A DNA stretch of 64,000 bases from Ophioceras dolichostomum (taxonomy: Eukaryota; Ascomycota; Sordariomycetes; Magnaporthales; Ophioceraceae): contig PYST01000061.1 in assembly GCA_003049485.1 (NCBI GenBank), forward strand, positions 62,001-126,000, written 5' to 3'. A program made the translations under genes and the position numbers. The notes under the pieces were generated by a model. The model saw only the letters and a program-made list of their open reading frames with translations. It was not told the origin of the DNA and searched no databases. Shown here piece by piece: positions 43,451-53,232 of this stretch (within the stretch, counting starts at the first letter, position 1; each line of letters begins with the position of its first letter).

Positions 43451-45552
43451 TCAGCGGGGGATGACACGAGCGTGATGTTTGTGAGACTGTTGTCTGTTTA
43501 GATGGCGGTTGGGCCGAGGGTGGACAAGATAGCCACTCTGAGGCATTGAGGTTGAGATAGGGAAAATGGAGCTGCGGGACAGGTCAGACGTCGGGCGGTT
43601 GGCCTCTGTCGCTGATCCTAGGAGCTCCATCTCTGGTGGCGAGAACGTGTCATGCTGCTGATGGGCTGCAGATGTAGCCTGCGAGGGGTTCACGCCGTAC
43701 CACTGGGCGTGGTGCGGCATGAGACCGCCGTGATGGTTTAGCGGCTCGTTGAGAGTCCGCGCCAACGACGGGTGTGTAGCCAAGCCCGCTTCCGGGCCCA
43801 GCGATGAGAGTTCGGCGTTGTGGCCGATGTTGGTGAAAGGCAAGGGGGAGAGGACGTGGCTCCAGGGGGCAAAGCCTCCCGTTGCTTGCGGCCCCCCGGG
43901 AGAGATGAGTGGGTACCGCTGAAGCAAAGAAGGCTGGACAGGGTTAGATGGAACCCCAGAGGCGCCGATCAGGATATGTGGTGGCTGGTAAAACGCCCCC
44001 GAATGAACGACGGTTGGGTCTGGCGGCGGGACACCTGGGCCCAAGCCGCTGCCCATCTGTTGCAGGTCGACGGTTCGTTGGGGTACCTCCGTGACACCGC
44101 CGGTAGTCAAGGCGTCAGGAGCGGCTTCAGTATCAGCAGTAGTGACTGAGCCGGCCGATGCGGGACCAACAGAGAACAACCGGACCGATGGCTGCGGGGC
44201 TTCGGTCTGGCTGCCCTCGGACAGCACTGTGGACGTCGGGCTAGACGCCTTGCAGCACTCGAACAGGCATGGCTCGAAGTCTATCCGAAGTTTCCAGCCT
44301 TCCAAGTCCGGGAACTTCGGAAACTTCAGGCGGTTGGCATGTTCCTTGTCGAGGCCGTGGTGCCATTGCAGCCGAGCAGCGCAGGCGGCGTTGAGGGGTG
44401 AATGGAGGGCCACTCGTTTCCAATCTCGCAGGAGCGTGACGAAGCGAGCCTTGAAGTCCTCTCGATCCTATCAAGGGGGAAGATAGGGGTTTGACCAAAG
44501 TAGTGTTAGGCAGCTGCGATAGCTCCTTTGCGTGGCCTTTCTGGGCTCCTGTTCTCGGTCAGGGTAGGGAGAGGGAAGAGATAGTAAGGCTTCGAGTAGG
44601 GGCTTACCAGTAGAGTCGTCACTCTGTTGTTCTCGAGAGCTTCGAGCGGGGACGACAGGCTGTGGTAGAGAGTCGCCAGTCCACGCATAGCAGGGGAATT
44701 AGACTGGGGAATGTTACCGGTCGTCGCCAGGTCCCGAAGTATGCCCCCGAGACCTTCCGTGAGGAGCACTGAGAGCCTCTGCAATATGACAAAGACCAAG
44801 ACGAAGAGAAATTCACGTTGTCTATCCTCGCTTAGCGACGACGAGGGCTGCAGATGGACAGATTTTGGGCACAGAATGGACAGGTACCCTCGGGCGAGGG
44901 ATGCGAACCACAGAGGGTCGGCAGGCGGGTTGGTGAACTGGACATGGGCATCGATCATGGCCACCTGCCCGTCGACGTCCTCGTCCCAGCCTTGCGGAAA
45001 TCTGGTGGACGCCATCAGGGGGATCTTCAGACGCAAGTCAGGCTGGTCCCCACTGTCTGCTGTGCCTCTCTGCGTCACCGTGGGGGTGATGGTCACTGCG
45101 GTGTGCCAATTGTTGGGGTCCGTATCCCGGAAGTATGCGGCGAACTCTTCTTCGTCGATTAAGTCTAGATAGCGGGTTCGGATGGACGGTTAGCTCTCCT
45201 GACAGCACTCTCCACGGTCTAGTCCACACTCTCGTTAACGTCGGATACAAAGGAAGAATAGTACGTGCCTCCGATGTAAAAGTTCGGACCGCCGACGCCC
45301 TCATCGGGGGGCGCCTGCACATGTTCCACGCAGTATTTGCAGGAGCCAGGGATGGTTCCGATCTCGCACTGATGATGGGAGGCGGTGTGCGTGTAAGCAG
45401 CCAGAGCGAAAACAATCCGGAGACTCGCAAAGTAGAGAGCAAGGATGCTGGAATGACAGCGATTAGCCACATGGTGGTATTTCGCCACGTACTTCTTTGC
45501 CATCCACCCAGCAAGCAATGCAAGGTGGCGCCGGAGACCTAGCTGGAGGCAT
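43451..45552 (-). CDS. Zinc-cluster-like protein, unknown function
   Basis: Four exons inferred on the minus strand: 45552-45493, 45368-45269, 45164-44608, 44467-43451. They give about 577 residues. Joining exons 1 and 2 gives PCIACWVDGKE|CEIGTIPGSCKYCVEH, that is C-x2-C-x6-C-x8-C-x2-C, very like a fungal Zn2Cys6 cluster lacking only the sixth cysteine. The first intron (GAA|GTACGT ... CATCAG) lies directly before the third cysteine. The middle region (EEFAAYFRDTDPNNWHTAV, then LMASTRFPQGWDED, and a hydrophobic EFLFVLVFVILQRLSVLL helix) looks structured. The last ~230 residues are Pro/Ser/His-rich. Intron 2 needs a phase-1 donor, either GCACGT after GGAG or a weak GTCCGA upstream, and has branch GCTAAC and acceptor ATCTAG. 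It may be a DNA-binding regulator, but the Lys/Arg pattern between the cysteines is weaker than in classical clusters. Confidence 0.62.
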
Positions 45553-46850
45553 GGTGATGAGTCCGGTCGTAGCTTGTCCCTGCCCTGCCTGCCAGCGCAG
45601 CCTGGGACAGGTAGGGATATGGCTAGCAATGGAGAATGGAGATCGTCGAGAAGGGGAAGCAAGGAAGCACAAAGACTGGAAGTAGTACACGAGCATGTGA
45701 GGGCGAGCTTCTTTTATCCCTTGTGGAGCAGATCATGTAGTGAATGCGAGCAGGTCAGGCAAAGAAAGGCGAGGCAAGGCAGGACAAGGCTCGTGCGTAA
45801 TACTGTAGCTGGGGTTGTTGGGGTTGGTGAGAAAGCAAAATAAGGGAAGCTCGGAGCTCAAATACCTCTTCCGGAGACCTGCCTGCACAACGGATGAATA
45901 CTCGAAGCAGTATCAATCACAGCAGGGCATCCGCATTTTTGTATGTCTTCATGCGCGTCTGGAGCAGGGGCGTGAGAAGAGGGAGACAGGGAGCAGGCAG
46001 GGGCGTGTTGGGCATCACTGCAGATGGCGACAGAACGGCGGATTGTTCTAATGTTCTCGCACCCTCGAAAGGGAACATGGGCCGGTCGGCTTAATGGTGA
46101 GGGAAGAGGGGGTTCGACCAGATGGCTAAGTGCATGCAGCATTGCTTGCATCGATGTCATTCGTCGGGGCAGGCTGGGAGGACTCCGATTACAGGGTCAC
46201 TCAGGACGGTGCTCTGGGAAATTTGCCTGCGTCCTGAGGCCATCACTCAGGCATCAACTTTGAATGCCTACCTGCCTATACGATGCAGGAGCCATTCTCA
46301 TCACTCCCATGCCCCTGTCTGTCACTGCATAAAGCGAGTGCAGCGACAGACTGGCTTGCATCTGGCCTGCATGTTTCGATGTCAAAAGGAAAATAAAGAC
46401 GAGTAAACTGGCAGCAGCGAAGAACCTCCAAGCAGGAGAAATAGATCACGAGCTCAAGCCACGGGGTCGTGTTTCTGCGGCCTGCCCGTTGAAAGTCCCC
46501 GTCTGTTCCTGGTGCTGATTCTGCAGCGATCGGCAGGCTAAAAAGAAGAAGGGAAACGGAATAAAAGAAGCCAGGTGCCCCCCTCCCCGAAGTCTCCGGG
46601 CGCGCGGAGCAAATGCTCATCAAATGAGGCTGACGGGTTCCACTGGTTAAGAGAAACGTGGTCCCAAAGCCGCTGACGCCCTACCGGCTTGACTGGGTGT
46701 CGGCCGACGCCGACGAAAGCCGAGTTGCCAATCATCAAAGTGCCGAAGTAGCCCTAGACATCTCGTCCCGCCTCCACGCTCGGTATCCTTTGGGAGGTCT
46801 TCTGTGTTGCGTTGGATGCTGTTCGTTGGAACTCTGCTCTGGCAAGGGAT

Positions 46851-46906
46851 GGAGGGACGGAGGGACGGAGGGACGGAGGGATGGAGGGACGGAGGGACGA
46901 AGGGAC
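46851..46906. repeat. 8-bp minisatellite, seven copies
   Basis: The unit GGAGGGAC is repeated seven times. Copy 4 ends in T and copy 7 begins GA; the rest are perfect. It is purine-rich on the plus strand. Confidence 0.95.
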
Positions 46907-47232
46907 ACACTGCTTGGACATAGCCGCTGGGTCGCTGTTCTTTGATGGCCCGAGCCATCTTATTCCGGAGCGACAAAGATACATCTCAACAAACGAAGAA
47001 GAATTGAGGACGCAACAACTCCGAGGTTGTACCTTGCCCAGAGAAGCCGCCCGCCAACGATGCATGTGCAGAATGGTGCTGCCACCTATATTAGGTCTTG
47101 TGTGGCTGCCAGGATGGGAGTGCAGGGCCTCAGGATGGCAGGCATCCGACGCAATCTAGCGTGCAGAAACTGGGGGGACCAGACGGAATAGGATGGGATG
47201 GAACATGGTGGACGAAGTGGATGTGAAGCCCT

Positions 47233-47250
47233 AAAGCGCTTTAAGCGCTT
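47233..47250. promoter_or_regulatory. Tandem GCGC palindromes, possible binding site
   Basis: AAAGCGCTTT (a 10-bp perfect palindrome) is followed immediately by AAGCGCTT, a second palindrome with the same core. The pair lies about 1.2 kb upstream of the DUF6590 gene. That it binds a dimeric protein is only an inference from its shape. Confidence 0.3.
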
Positions 47251-48431
47251 TTCCCCCGCACGCTCGCTCGTTGTGGAAAGGGTGCGGGATGACGCTGGTA
47301 ACAAAGAGAAAACCCCGATCGTCGGCTTTCACTGATGTTGCGATGTAAGAAGCTGGGCGCGTCGTCACTCTTGGCCCCGTGGTGATTCAGCCAACTCCCT
47401 CAGACGGCACATGCAAATACCAGGGTACCTACCCATGTCACCTATCTCTTCGGTTCCGTTCAGTCGGTTTGAAAAAATGTGGTTGGTGGTTGCTAATGAT
47501 GACAGTGTCGCTGGGGATACCCCCACCGTTTAACGGCAATCCTGATGGCCCTCGGGACCAGACGCTATCACGCGGCACCACCCAGTGCACATGCGCACTC
47601 AGGCCGCAGGCGAGCTGTTGTGAAGCCCCTGTCCTGTCCTGCCTATGGTGCCGCCTTGTTGCTGGTGCCGCACGCTGGAGCCGAAACTTGCCCGACATGA
47701 ACGGGTGCGAGGTGATGAGATGAGACGAGATGAGACGGGGGATCTCATCCACTCATTCTACATAGGACCAGGCAGTGTAGGCGGGCACGGCAGGCGCCCT
47801 GGTGTTCAATAGCGATGGTAAATTTCGAGGCAACCGCGAGCACGTTGGTACCACCCCACTTGCCCGCATCCCAGATGCTTTGGCCAACGAGGCAACACCG
47901 CGATCGGCCAAGCACTGGCCAAGCAGTGATCCACCCAAGAACCATCCATACCCCGTTCCTCAGTGCCTTATTTTTTTCCTCCCACTCGTTCGCAAGCCAA
48001 CCCGACTTTTTTACATGCTTGAAGAGATGACAGAAGTCCTATCGTGTCAGCATAAAACTCCAGAACATGGCTGACAGTCGGACCGACGGAGAAAACCGCA
48101 TGCCTGGTATTTTGGTGGTGGACCACGACCCCTGGACAACCCCTCGTCGGACTTGCTGCAGCACCACGGTGACGGCACACGATTCTGCTTGAACTCTTTT
48201 CCTGTTCTAGACCCTCACATCTCTCAAAAATAACCCCTCGTGCTTCTGGTGGACGCCTTCTCCGGTCTTTCACCCGCGTCCTGAGTCCAGCACGTGATTC
48301 ACTCGCTCCTCGGCCCCCTCTCTCACGCACGCGAGCACGAACGCACACGCCACATCCTCACCGCGCCGATTCGCACGCACATCTACCCAACCCGACGTAC
48401 GCAACCCGGTTGGTGGGTGTAGTCGGGCTGG

Positions 48432-49738
48432 ATGTCGGGCTCTGCCGCCGTCAGGCCCAACAGCGCCCTGGCTGGCGGCGGCAATGAGGACGAGGGCTAC
48501 GACACGACGCAGGATGGCGATGAGGAGGGTGGGTTCGTCAACATCGGGCCGCAATTGGTAACGCAGTCCTCGACCCAGTACCGGATAGCGCAGCCGCCTC
48601 AGCCGCCTCTTTCTGGTGCGCGACCCATTCTCTTCGGCCAGCCCGGCGCCGTCCGCCGGGACGTCAGCCACAACAGCCTCGATTGGACGCAAATATCACC
48701 TACACAACCAAACAACCCACCGAGCATTAGCGGCGGCCGCGGTGGCAGGCGACCCCTTCCGCTGAGGTCGGCCCAGCAGGAGCAGTCCTTCCCTCCTCCC
48801 CCGTCGACAGAAGATGGTGACGCCAATGGAGCAGATGATGACGACAGCGATGCCTTCCGTCCCCGAAGCCCGAGCTCGCCTCGGCGGGCTTCCGTGTCAA
48901 CGCCGCCGTTGAATCTAGGCCGGGGCGTTGGTTTGATAATTCGAGGCGGCAGGCCCGCCCAGCCATTCAGGGGTCCGAGCCCGGGCCTGCCCCCTGGACC
49001 AGGAGGGCCCGGGAGCGGAGATCCGCAATCGCGGGGCCCCGGTCCCGCCCCCGCCCTGCCCCTTGGCCCCGCCGCGTCGCTCAGACCCCCGCCTCGGAGG
49101 GCTTGGGAGGTCTCCCTGGATGAAAGTATGACCCCGCCAAGGACCATCCCTGGCGCGCAGCAGCAAATAAGGATCTCTGTCACTATTTTCGCTAATCACA
49201 AATATCGATTTCTCCAAAAGAGTTCAAATCCGTTGACAAGCCCAAACGCTTCTTCGCCGTCGGCCGCATCTTCAAGACCGTCTGGTTCGAGCCCCTGGGC
49301 CGCACTGCCGACACTGCAGCGCTAGCCCGCGGGTCCGAGTACGCAGAAGAATGTCCGCCGTTCTACTCCGAGAAGCCATACGCCAAATTCCGGTGGTTCG
49401 TTGTCGTGCGCAAGCGGCTGCACCACTCGCTGTGCTTCTCCATCACGACCTTCAGCGGCCGCGGCGCCACCAAGACAAGCCGCGGCCGCCCGCGCGACTT
49501 TGTCATCCTGTACAAGGCCGGCGAGGAGCCGCCCGAGCCGCAGGAGGACGAGGGCATCGAGCGCGGTGCCGTGGCGTTGATCATCGAGGACGACGAGCAG
49601 GAAATCTCAAAGAAGGCGAGGCTGGACTGCGGACGGTTGTACACGGTGGAAGACAACTTGAGGGTCATGAAGATCGGGAGGGTTCATCCAGAGGCCATTC
49701 CCCGCCTCGAGGAATTCTACAGGGAGGCGGTCCAATAG
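48432..49738 (+). CDS. DUF6590 domain protein
   Basis: Two exons (48432-49125, 49221-49738) give about 403 residues. The donor is GAAA|GTATGA, the branch GCTAAT and the acceptor CCAAAAG; the join is phase 1. Reading through instead leads to an early stop. Residues 1-230 are disordered, rich in Gly, Pro and acidic residues. Residues ~235-400 form the DUF6590 domain: KPKRFFAVGRIFKTVWFEPL, then YAKFRWFVVVRKRLHHSLCF, SITTFSGRGATK, and a final EDNLRVMKIGRVHPEAIPRL. DUF6590 is a filamentous-fungal domain of unknown biochemical role, often at the C-terminus of such disordered proteins. The motif order and spacing match what I know of the family. No function can be assigned. Confidence 0.8.
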
Positions 49739-50183
49739 GTTGGGACGGGACTGGGGAAGCTCAAAACACAGATGTATAGGCCTTCTGCTACTACAACTAC
49801 ATGGAGTTGGCGTTCTTGTGCGCATTTAGCGAGCTTACGTTACGGTCCTCTCGTACTTTCGCAAACTAAACAGGTAGATAGGTGCCCCAGTAGACTCGGT
49901 CCAGGCAAGACACACAAAAAGTTTTGGCTTTGGTGCTCTGTGTCCCTTCGTGAGAGTTTTGCTTCTGGCCTCCGCCGCTTTTTATGCCTGCGGATGTCGC
50001 CTCGGTCTCTTCTTCGCCGACATGTTTCGCCGAAAGAATAGCAAAGCCGCCGCAGGCTTGGTATACCAAGTCCATTTTCGAACTCAACTATCAGTGGGCT
50101 GTCATCAGGATTCGAGTCCATCCCCTCGTGGCCACACTAAGCCCAATGGACTCCCGGCCAGCTCAAGCATGACAAAAGGCACG
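49739..50183. other. Convergent intergenic region
   Basis: A short 3'-3' interval between the DUF6590 and GFA genes. Nothing coding is seen. Confidence 0.55.
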
Positions 50184-51485
50184 TCACCCAGACCCAGACA
50201 CAGACCCCAAAATACCCCTTTCCAACCCCTGAATCAGCCCCTTGGCCCTAGCAGCAGCTACCCCCTCCCTCCCCTTAGCAACCTCCTCCGCAAAACTCAC
50301 CCGGCCGCGCCACCAGTCCAGCCAGTCCTCGGCGCGAGCACCCCTTCCTGACAGCAACCCGACGCTGACATCCACCAGCTCCGGCCGGAACGCACCGCGC
50401 CAGAACACCGTAGCGCCACAGCCGCCGCAGAACTCGCGCCTCACACCTTCAGACGACGCATATGTCGAGAGGACGCCGAGGGTGGAGAGCACGTCGAAGT
50501 CACACGGGACAAGATCCGCGGTCTGCGGGGCGGGGGAGGGCGAAGTAGACGAAGATGTGGCGAGGGAGGAGGAGGGAGCGCCCCGAGGCAAGTGGAAGAT
50601 GATGTTCGCACGCGGCACGAATGCCCACGTCTGCACCTCGAAGCCTGAGACCAGACGACATGAGGCGCATGCGCACGTCCCAGCAAGATAGCGCCTCGGG
50701 GGGCCATCGGCAGGGGCCCCGGGTCCAGGGCGCAGCCACCACTTCACGTCCTCGTCCTTGTTCGCTAGCTCCTCGGGCGACTTGCCGAGGTAAGGGATCA
50801 TCAGGTCGGGAAATGGCGAGTGCGGGCGCCGGCTGATGTCCTCGGTGGGACGAGTGATGTGGAAGCGTACGTTGCCGCACTGGCAGTGCCCGTTGAGGTT
50901 GTCTTCGCTCCCACTAGCCTCGCATGAGATATCGCTCGGCTCCGCTCTGTGTTGAGAGCAGGGAGAGACAGGGTCGCCGTCGTCGGCGATTTTCATAGTC
51001 ACATCATCCACCTCCCCCAGCCAGACGCTGAGACCGCCGTCGCCAGTATCCCCGACGCTGACGTGCCGTCGGTATTTCAGCCAGTCCCCCTCTTGATCTT
51101 GCGTGGCGGCAGCCAGACCGTCACCGCCAACCGGCGCGGGCGACGATCTCTCATTGGCGATTGTACCAGTGGCGACCTCCCATGTCTCCCTGGCGGCCTC
51201 TGCTTCACCCTCCCCCTTCTCAGACGGCGGGGAGCGAGTCCGGAAAACATTGCACCCGCACTTCTCGCAGAAATACCGCTTCGATCCAGTCGTGTCCCCG
51301 AATACTCTCAACCCACCCAGCAACACCGGCGGCTCCGAGAGCAGGTAGTACGACGTACACAGCAGCCCGGAGCTGTGCCTGCACGTCCTGCAGTGGCAAA
51401 GGGCCAGGCCTGTTTGCTTCGGGATGATGGCGCCCACAACGGACTGTGCTGCCATGCCGCAGTGGCAGGAGATCGATAAATGCAT
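50184..51485 (-). CDS. Double GFA/CENP-V-type zinc-binding domain protein
   Basis: A single exon of 433 residues starting MHLSISCHCG. Two GFA-like domains are visible. In the first, C7-x-C9, then C30-x-C32-x2-C35 (ALCHCRTCRH), then the C73/C76/C78 set (RYFCEKCGCNVF) match the two structural zinc sites of the glutathione-dependent formaldehyde-activating enzyme fold. The second repeats the pattern: GHCQCGNVRFHI, GTCACASCRLVSGF and REFCGGCGATVF. An acidic or polar linker with a GEGEAEAARE stretch lies between them. Fungal multi-domain GFA proteins are common and mostly uncharacterised. Catalytic activity with S-hydroxymethylglutathione cannot be assumed, since CENP-V proteins share the fold. 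The C-terminal ~70 residues are helical and Arg-rich. The domain assignment is strong, the substrate unknown. Confidence 0.88.
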   Translation of the reverse strand: MHLSISCHCGMAAQSVVGAIIPKQTGLALCHCRTCRHSSGLLCTSYYLLSEPPVLLGGLRVFGDTTGSKRYFCEKCGCNVFRTRSPPSEKGEGEAEAARETWEVATGTIANERSSPAPVGGDGLAAATQDQEGDWLKYRRHVSVGDTGDGGLSVWLGEVDDVTMKIADDGDPVSPCSQHRAEPSDISCEASGSEDNLNGHCQCGNVRFHITRPTEDISRRPHSPFPDLMIPYLGKSPEELANKDEDVKWWLRPGPGAPADGPPRRYLAGTCACASCRLVSGFEVQTWAFVPRANIIFHLPRGAPSSSLATSSSTSPSPAPQTADLVPCDFDVLSTLGVLSTYASSEGVRREFCGGCGATVFWRGAFRPELVDVSVGLLSGRGARAEDWLDWWRGRVSFAEEVAKGREGVAAARAKGLIQGLERGILGSVSGSG

Positions 51486-51738
51486 GATTTCGCTCGCATC
51501 CGATTTTTTTTCACTCGTAGCTTAGGCTTTGCTGCCGCGTTAGAACAGCGCGAGGTTTTTTGAGATGGGCCGCGGTGGGAGAGAAGGGAAGAAAGATGTT
51601 CCTCGATTGATGATGATTTGGCGCCTCTCCGCTCCAGCTCCACAGCGGGCCACGAGGGTTCCGGGAAGCCGGTCCGAGTCGACGTCATGAGCGACAAGCG
51701 CACCAATCTAAGGCCCATATGGCAAACTACGATCTAGC

Positions 51739-52396
51739 CTATACTATCGCGTATCTGACGGCTTTCTTTGATGGTTCATCAAAGTCAATCATCGTATAGA
51801 CCATCGTCGTTCCCGTCAGGCTCGAATAGGTCGTCCCGGGGCACTGGCGGCAGCCTGAGATATGGGACACCATTCCGGTGTTCCACAGCAGGTAGGGCTT
51901 CGCCATCGAAGAAGACGTCGTTCCCAGCAGCGTCGCCCCCACCAGCCTCAACATAGACGTCACCGCCGTCGAAATCGTGGGCCGCCTCCGCGCGCGGCTT
52001 CGGCGTCCCGTCCGCATCCACATCCTCCTCCCGGATGGGCCCTCTGACCTCCTAATCGAGAGGCCGCATGCAAAGTCGCTTGCCAGTTGCCAGTTCCGGG
52101 TACATCATAGCCCTGTCGTTGGTACTCCACGCGATGCGCCAGCCGGGTGGTAGCTTACCCCACCTGTCCTCATCCCGACACGGCATCCTCAAAAGCCGCT
52201 TTCCGCCGAATGCGTTTTGGTAGATAAACCTCCTGAGCTCCCGATCCCATGTCGGGCTCCATGTTCCAGCAAGCTTTCCTGTATGCATGGGCTCCCAGTG
52301 CAGCGTGAGGGACCTCATGTCAAGGACGTAGAAAGCTGGCCGTCGAAAATCTTCTCCCATCAACCTCACGCGGCGATCAGGTAGCATTTGGTTCAT
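51739..52396 (-). pseudogene. Unidentified coding-like remnant with in-frame TAG
   Basis: From 52396 the minus strand reads 114 codons beginning MNQMLPDRRVRLMGED and including a WW-like LPPGWRIAWSTNDRAMMY. A TAG stop (52054-52052) follows, after which the same frame stays open to 51785. In another frame, 52023-51739 is also open and reads protein-like near its end (MVYTMIDFDEPSKKAV). The TAG could also be the acceptor of an unseen intron (GATTAG|GAG), but I found no matching-phase donor. I do not recognise the family. The pattern fits a decayed or partly annotatable gene next to two other decayed genes. Confidence 0.35.
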
Positions 52397-53232
52397 TTCG
52401 TTGAGGACACTTCTGAGAAAGTCCTGCGCGGAAATCCTGGGTCAGGCGGCTGTATCTCAGAGTTGTCGGGTCGGACGAGGGGAGAGGCTCGGGCGGAGAA
52501 TGTGATGATCTACAGTGATCTTGCATCCAAAGGCTCTAGCTTACTTCATAAGGTCGAGGAGCAGATGCGGACCCAAGCATCCAAACTAGCTCGCCATTTC
52601 CGTCATCCAGCCTAGCCCTGAAAATTCTCGCTATCAAATTTTGAAGTCAGCCATTTATATATTAGAGGAAACCTTGCGGGCGTCAAGAATAGCCCGTCCC
52701 CTCGCACACATACCTTCCTCGCCTCTGACATCGATCAAGTCTTTCACCCAGAACCCCCGACATGCGATCGGCATCAGGCCGCCGCCCTGACTAGTCTGGC
52801 CATTGAGCCTGACTTCAATTCTGAGAGTGGCCTCGGTGACGGCAGCGAATTTGATCCTGCTCGAGGGCGATTTAATATGACAGCACGGTGGATAAGAGGA
52901 CAGTCAAGCATGAAGGGAATCTCACCGGCACCTGCTCTCTTCACACCAGGCTAGCACACCGCGTAGATAGACATCGGTGATCCTATATACCAGGCCAGGG
53001 GCACTACCACAGGCATAAATACCACTAATACTTGGCTTTCCTAGTGGACATTACTCTATCAGAATCACACGCGCAATGGATCAGGCGATTTTATTCGAGG
53101 CAAGCAAGCTCACCTCCAGTCCTCACCATCCAGTCCCCAATGTTAAAAGTCGCGGCAACCGATCACTGTCAGAAAGTCTTCGTTAGCATGCTGGACAAAG
53201 TCGGTGGGAATTGTAATTGGTTGCCGAAAGGA
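52397..53232. other. Non-coding stretch in the accessory region
   Basis: No protein-like frame with an ATG start. The sequence is somewhat more A/T-rich than the neighbouring genes. No element was recognised. Confidence 0.45.

Larger units (their letters stand above)
45553..48431. other. 2.9-kb intergenic region with minisatellite
   Basis: The flanking genes diverge, so this should hold both promoters. No coding frame was recognised. The structures seen are the octanucleotide minisatellite and a double GCGC palindrome, listed separately. Confidence 0.5.

Noticed and set aside
46851..46906. CRISPR-like regular repeat
   Set aside because: The units are contiguous 8-mers without spacers; it is a minisatellite in a eukaryotic genome.
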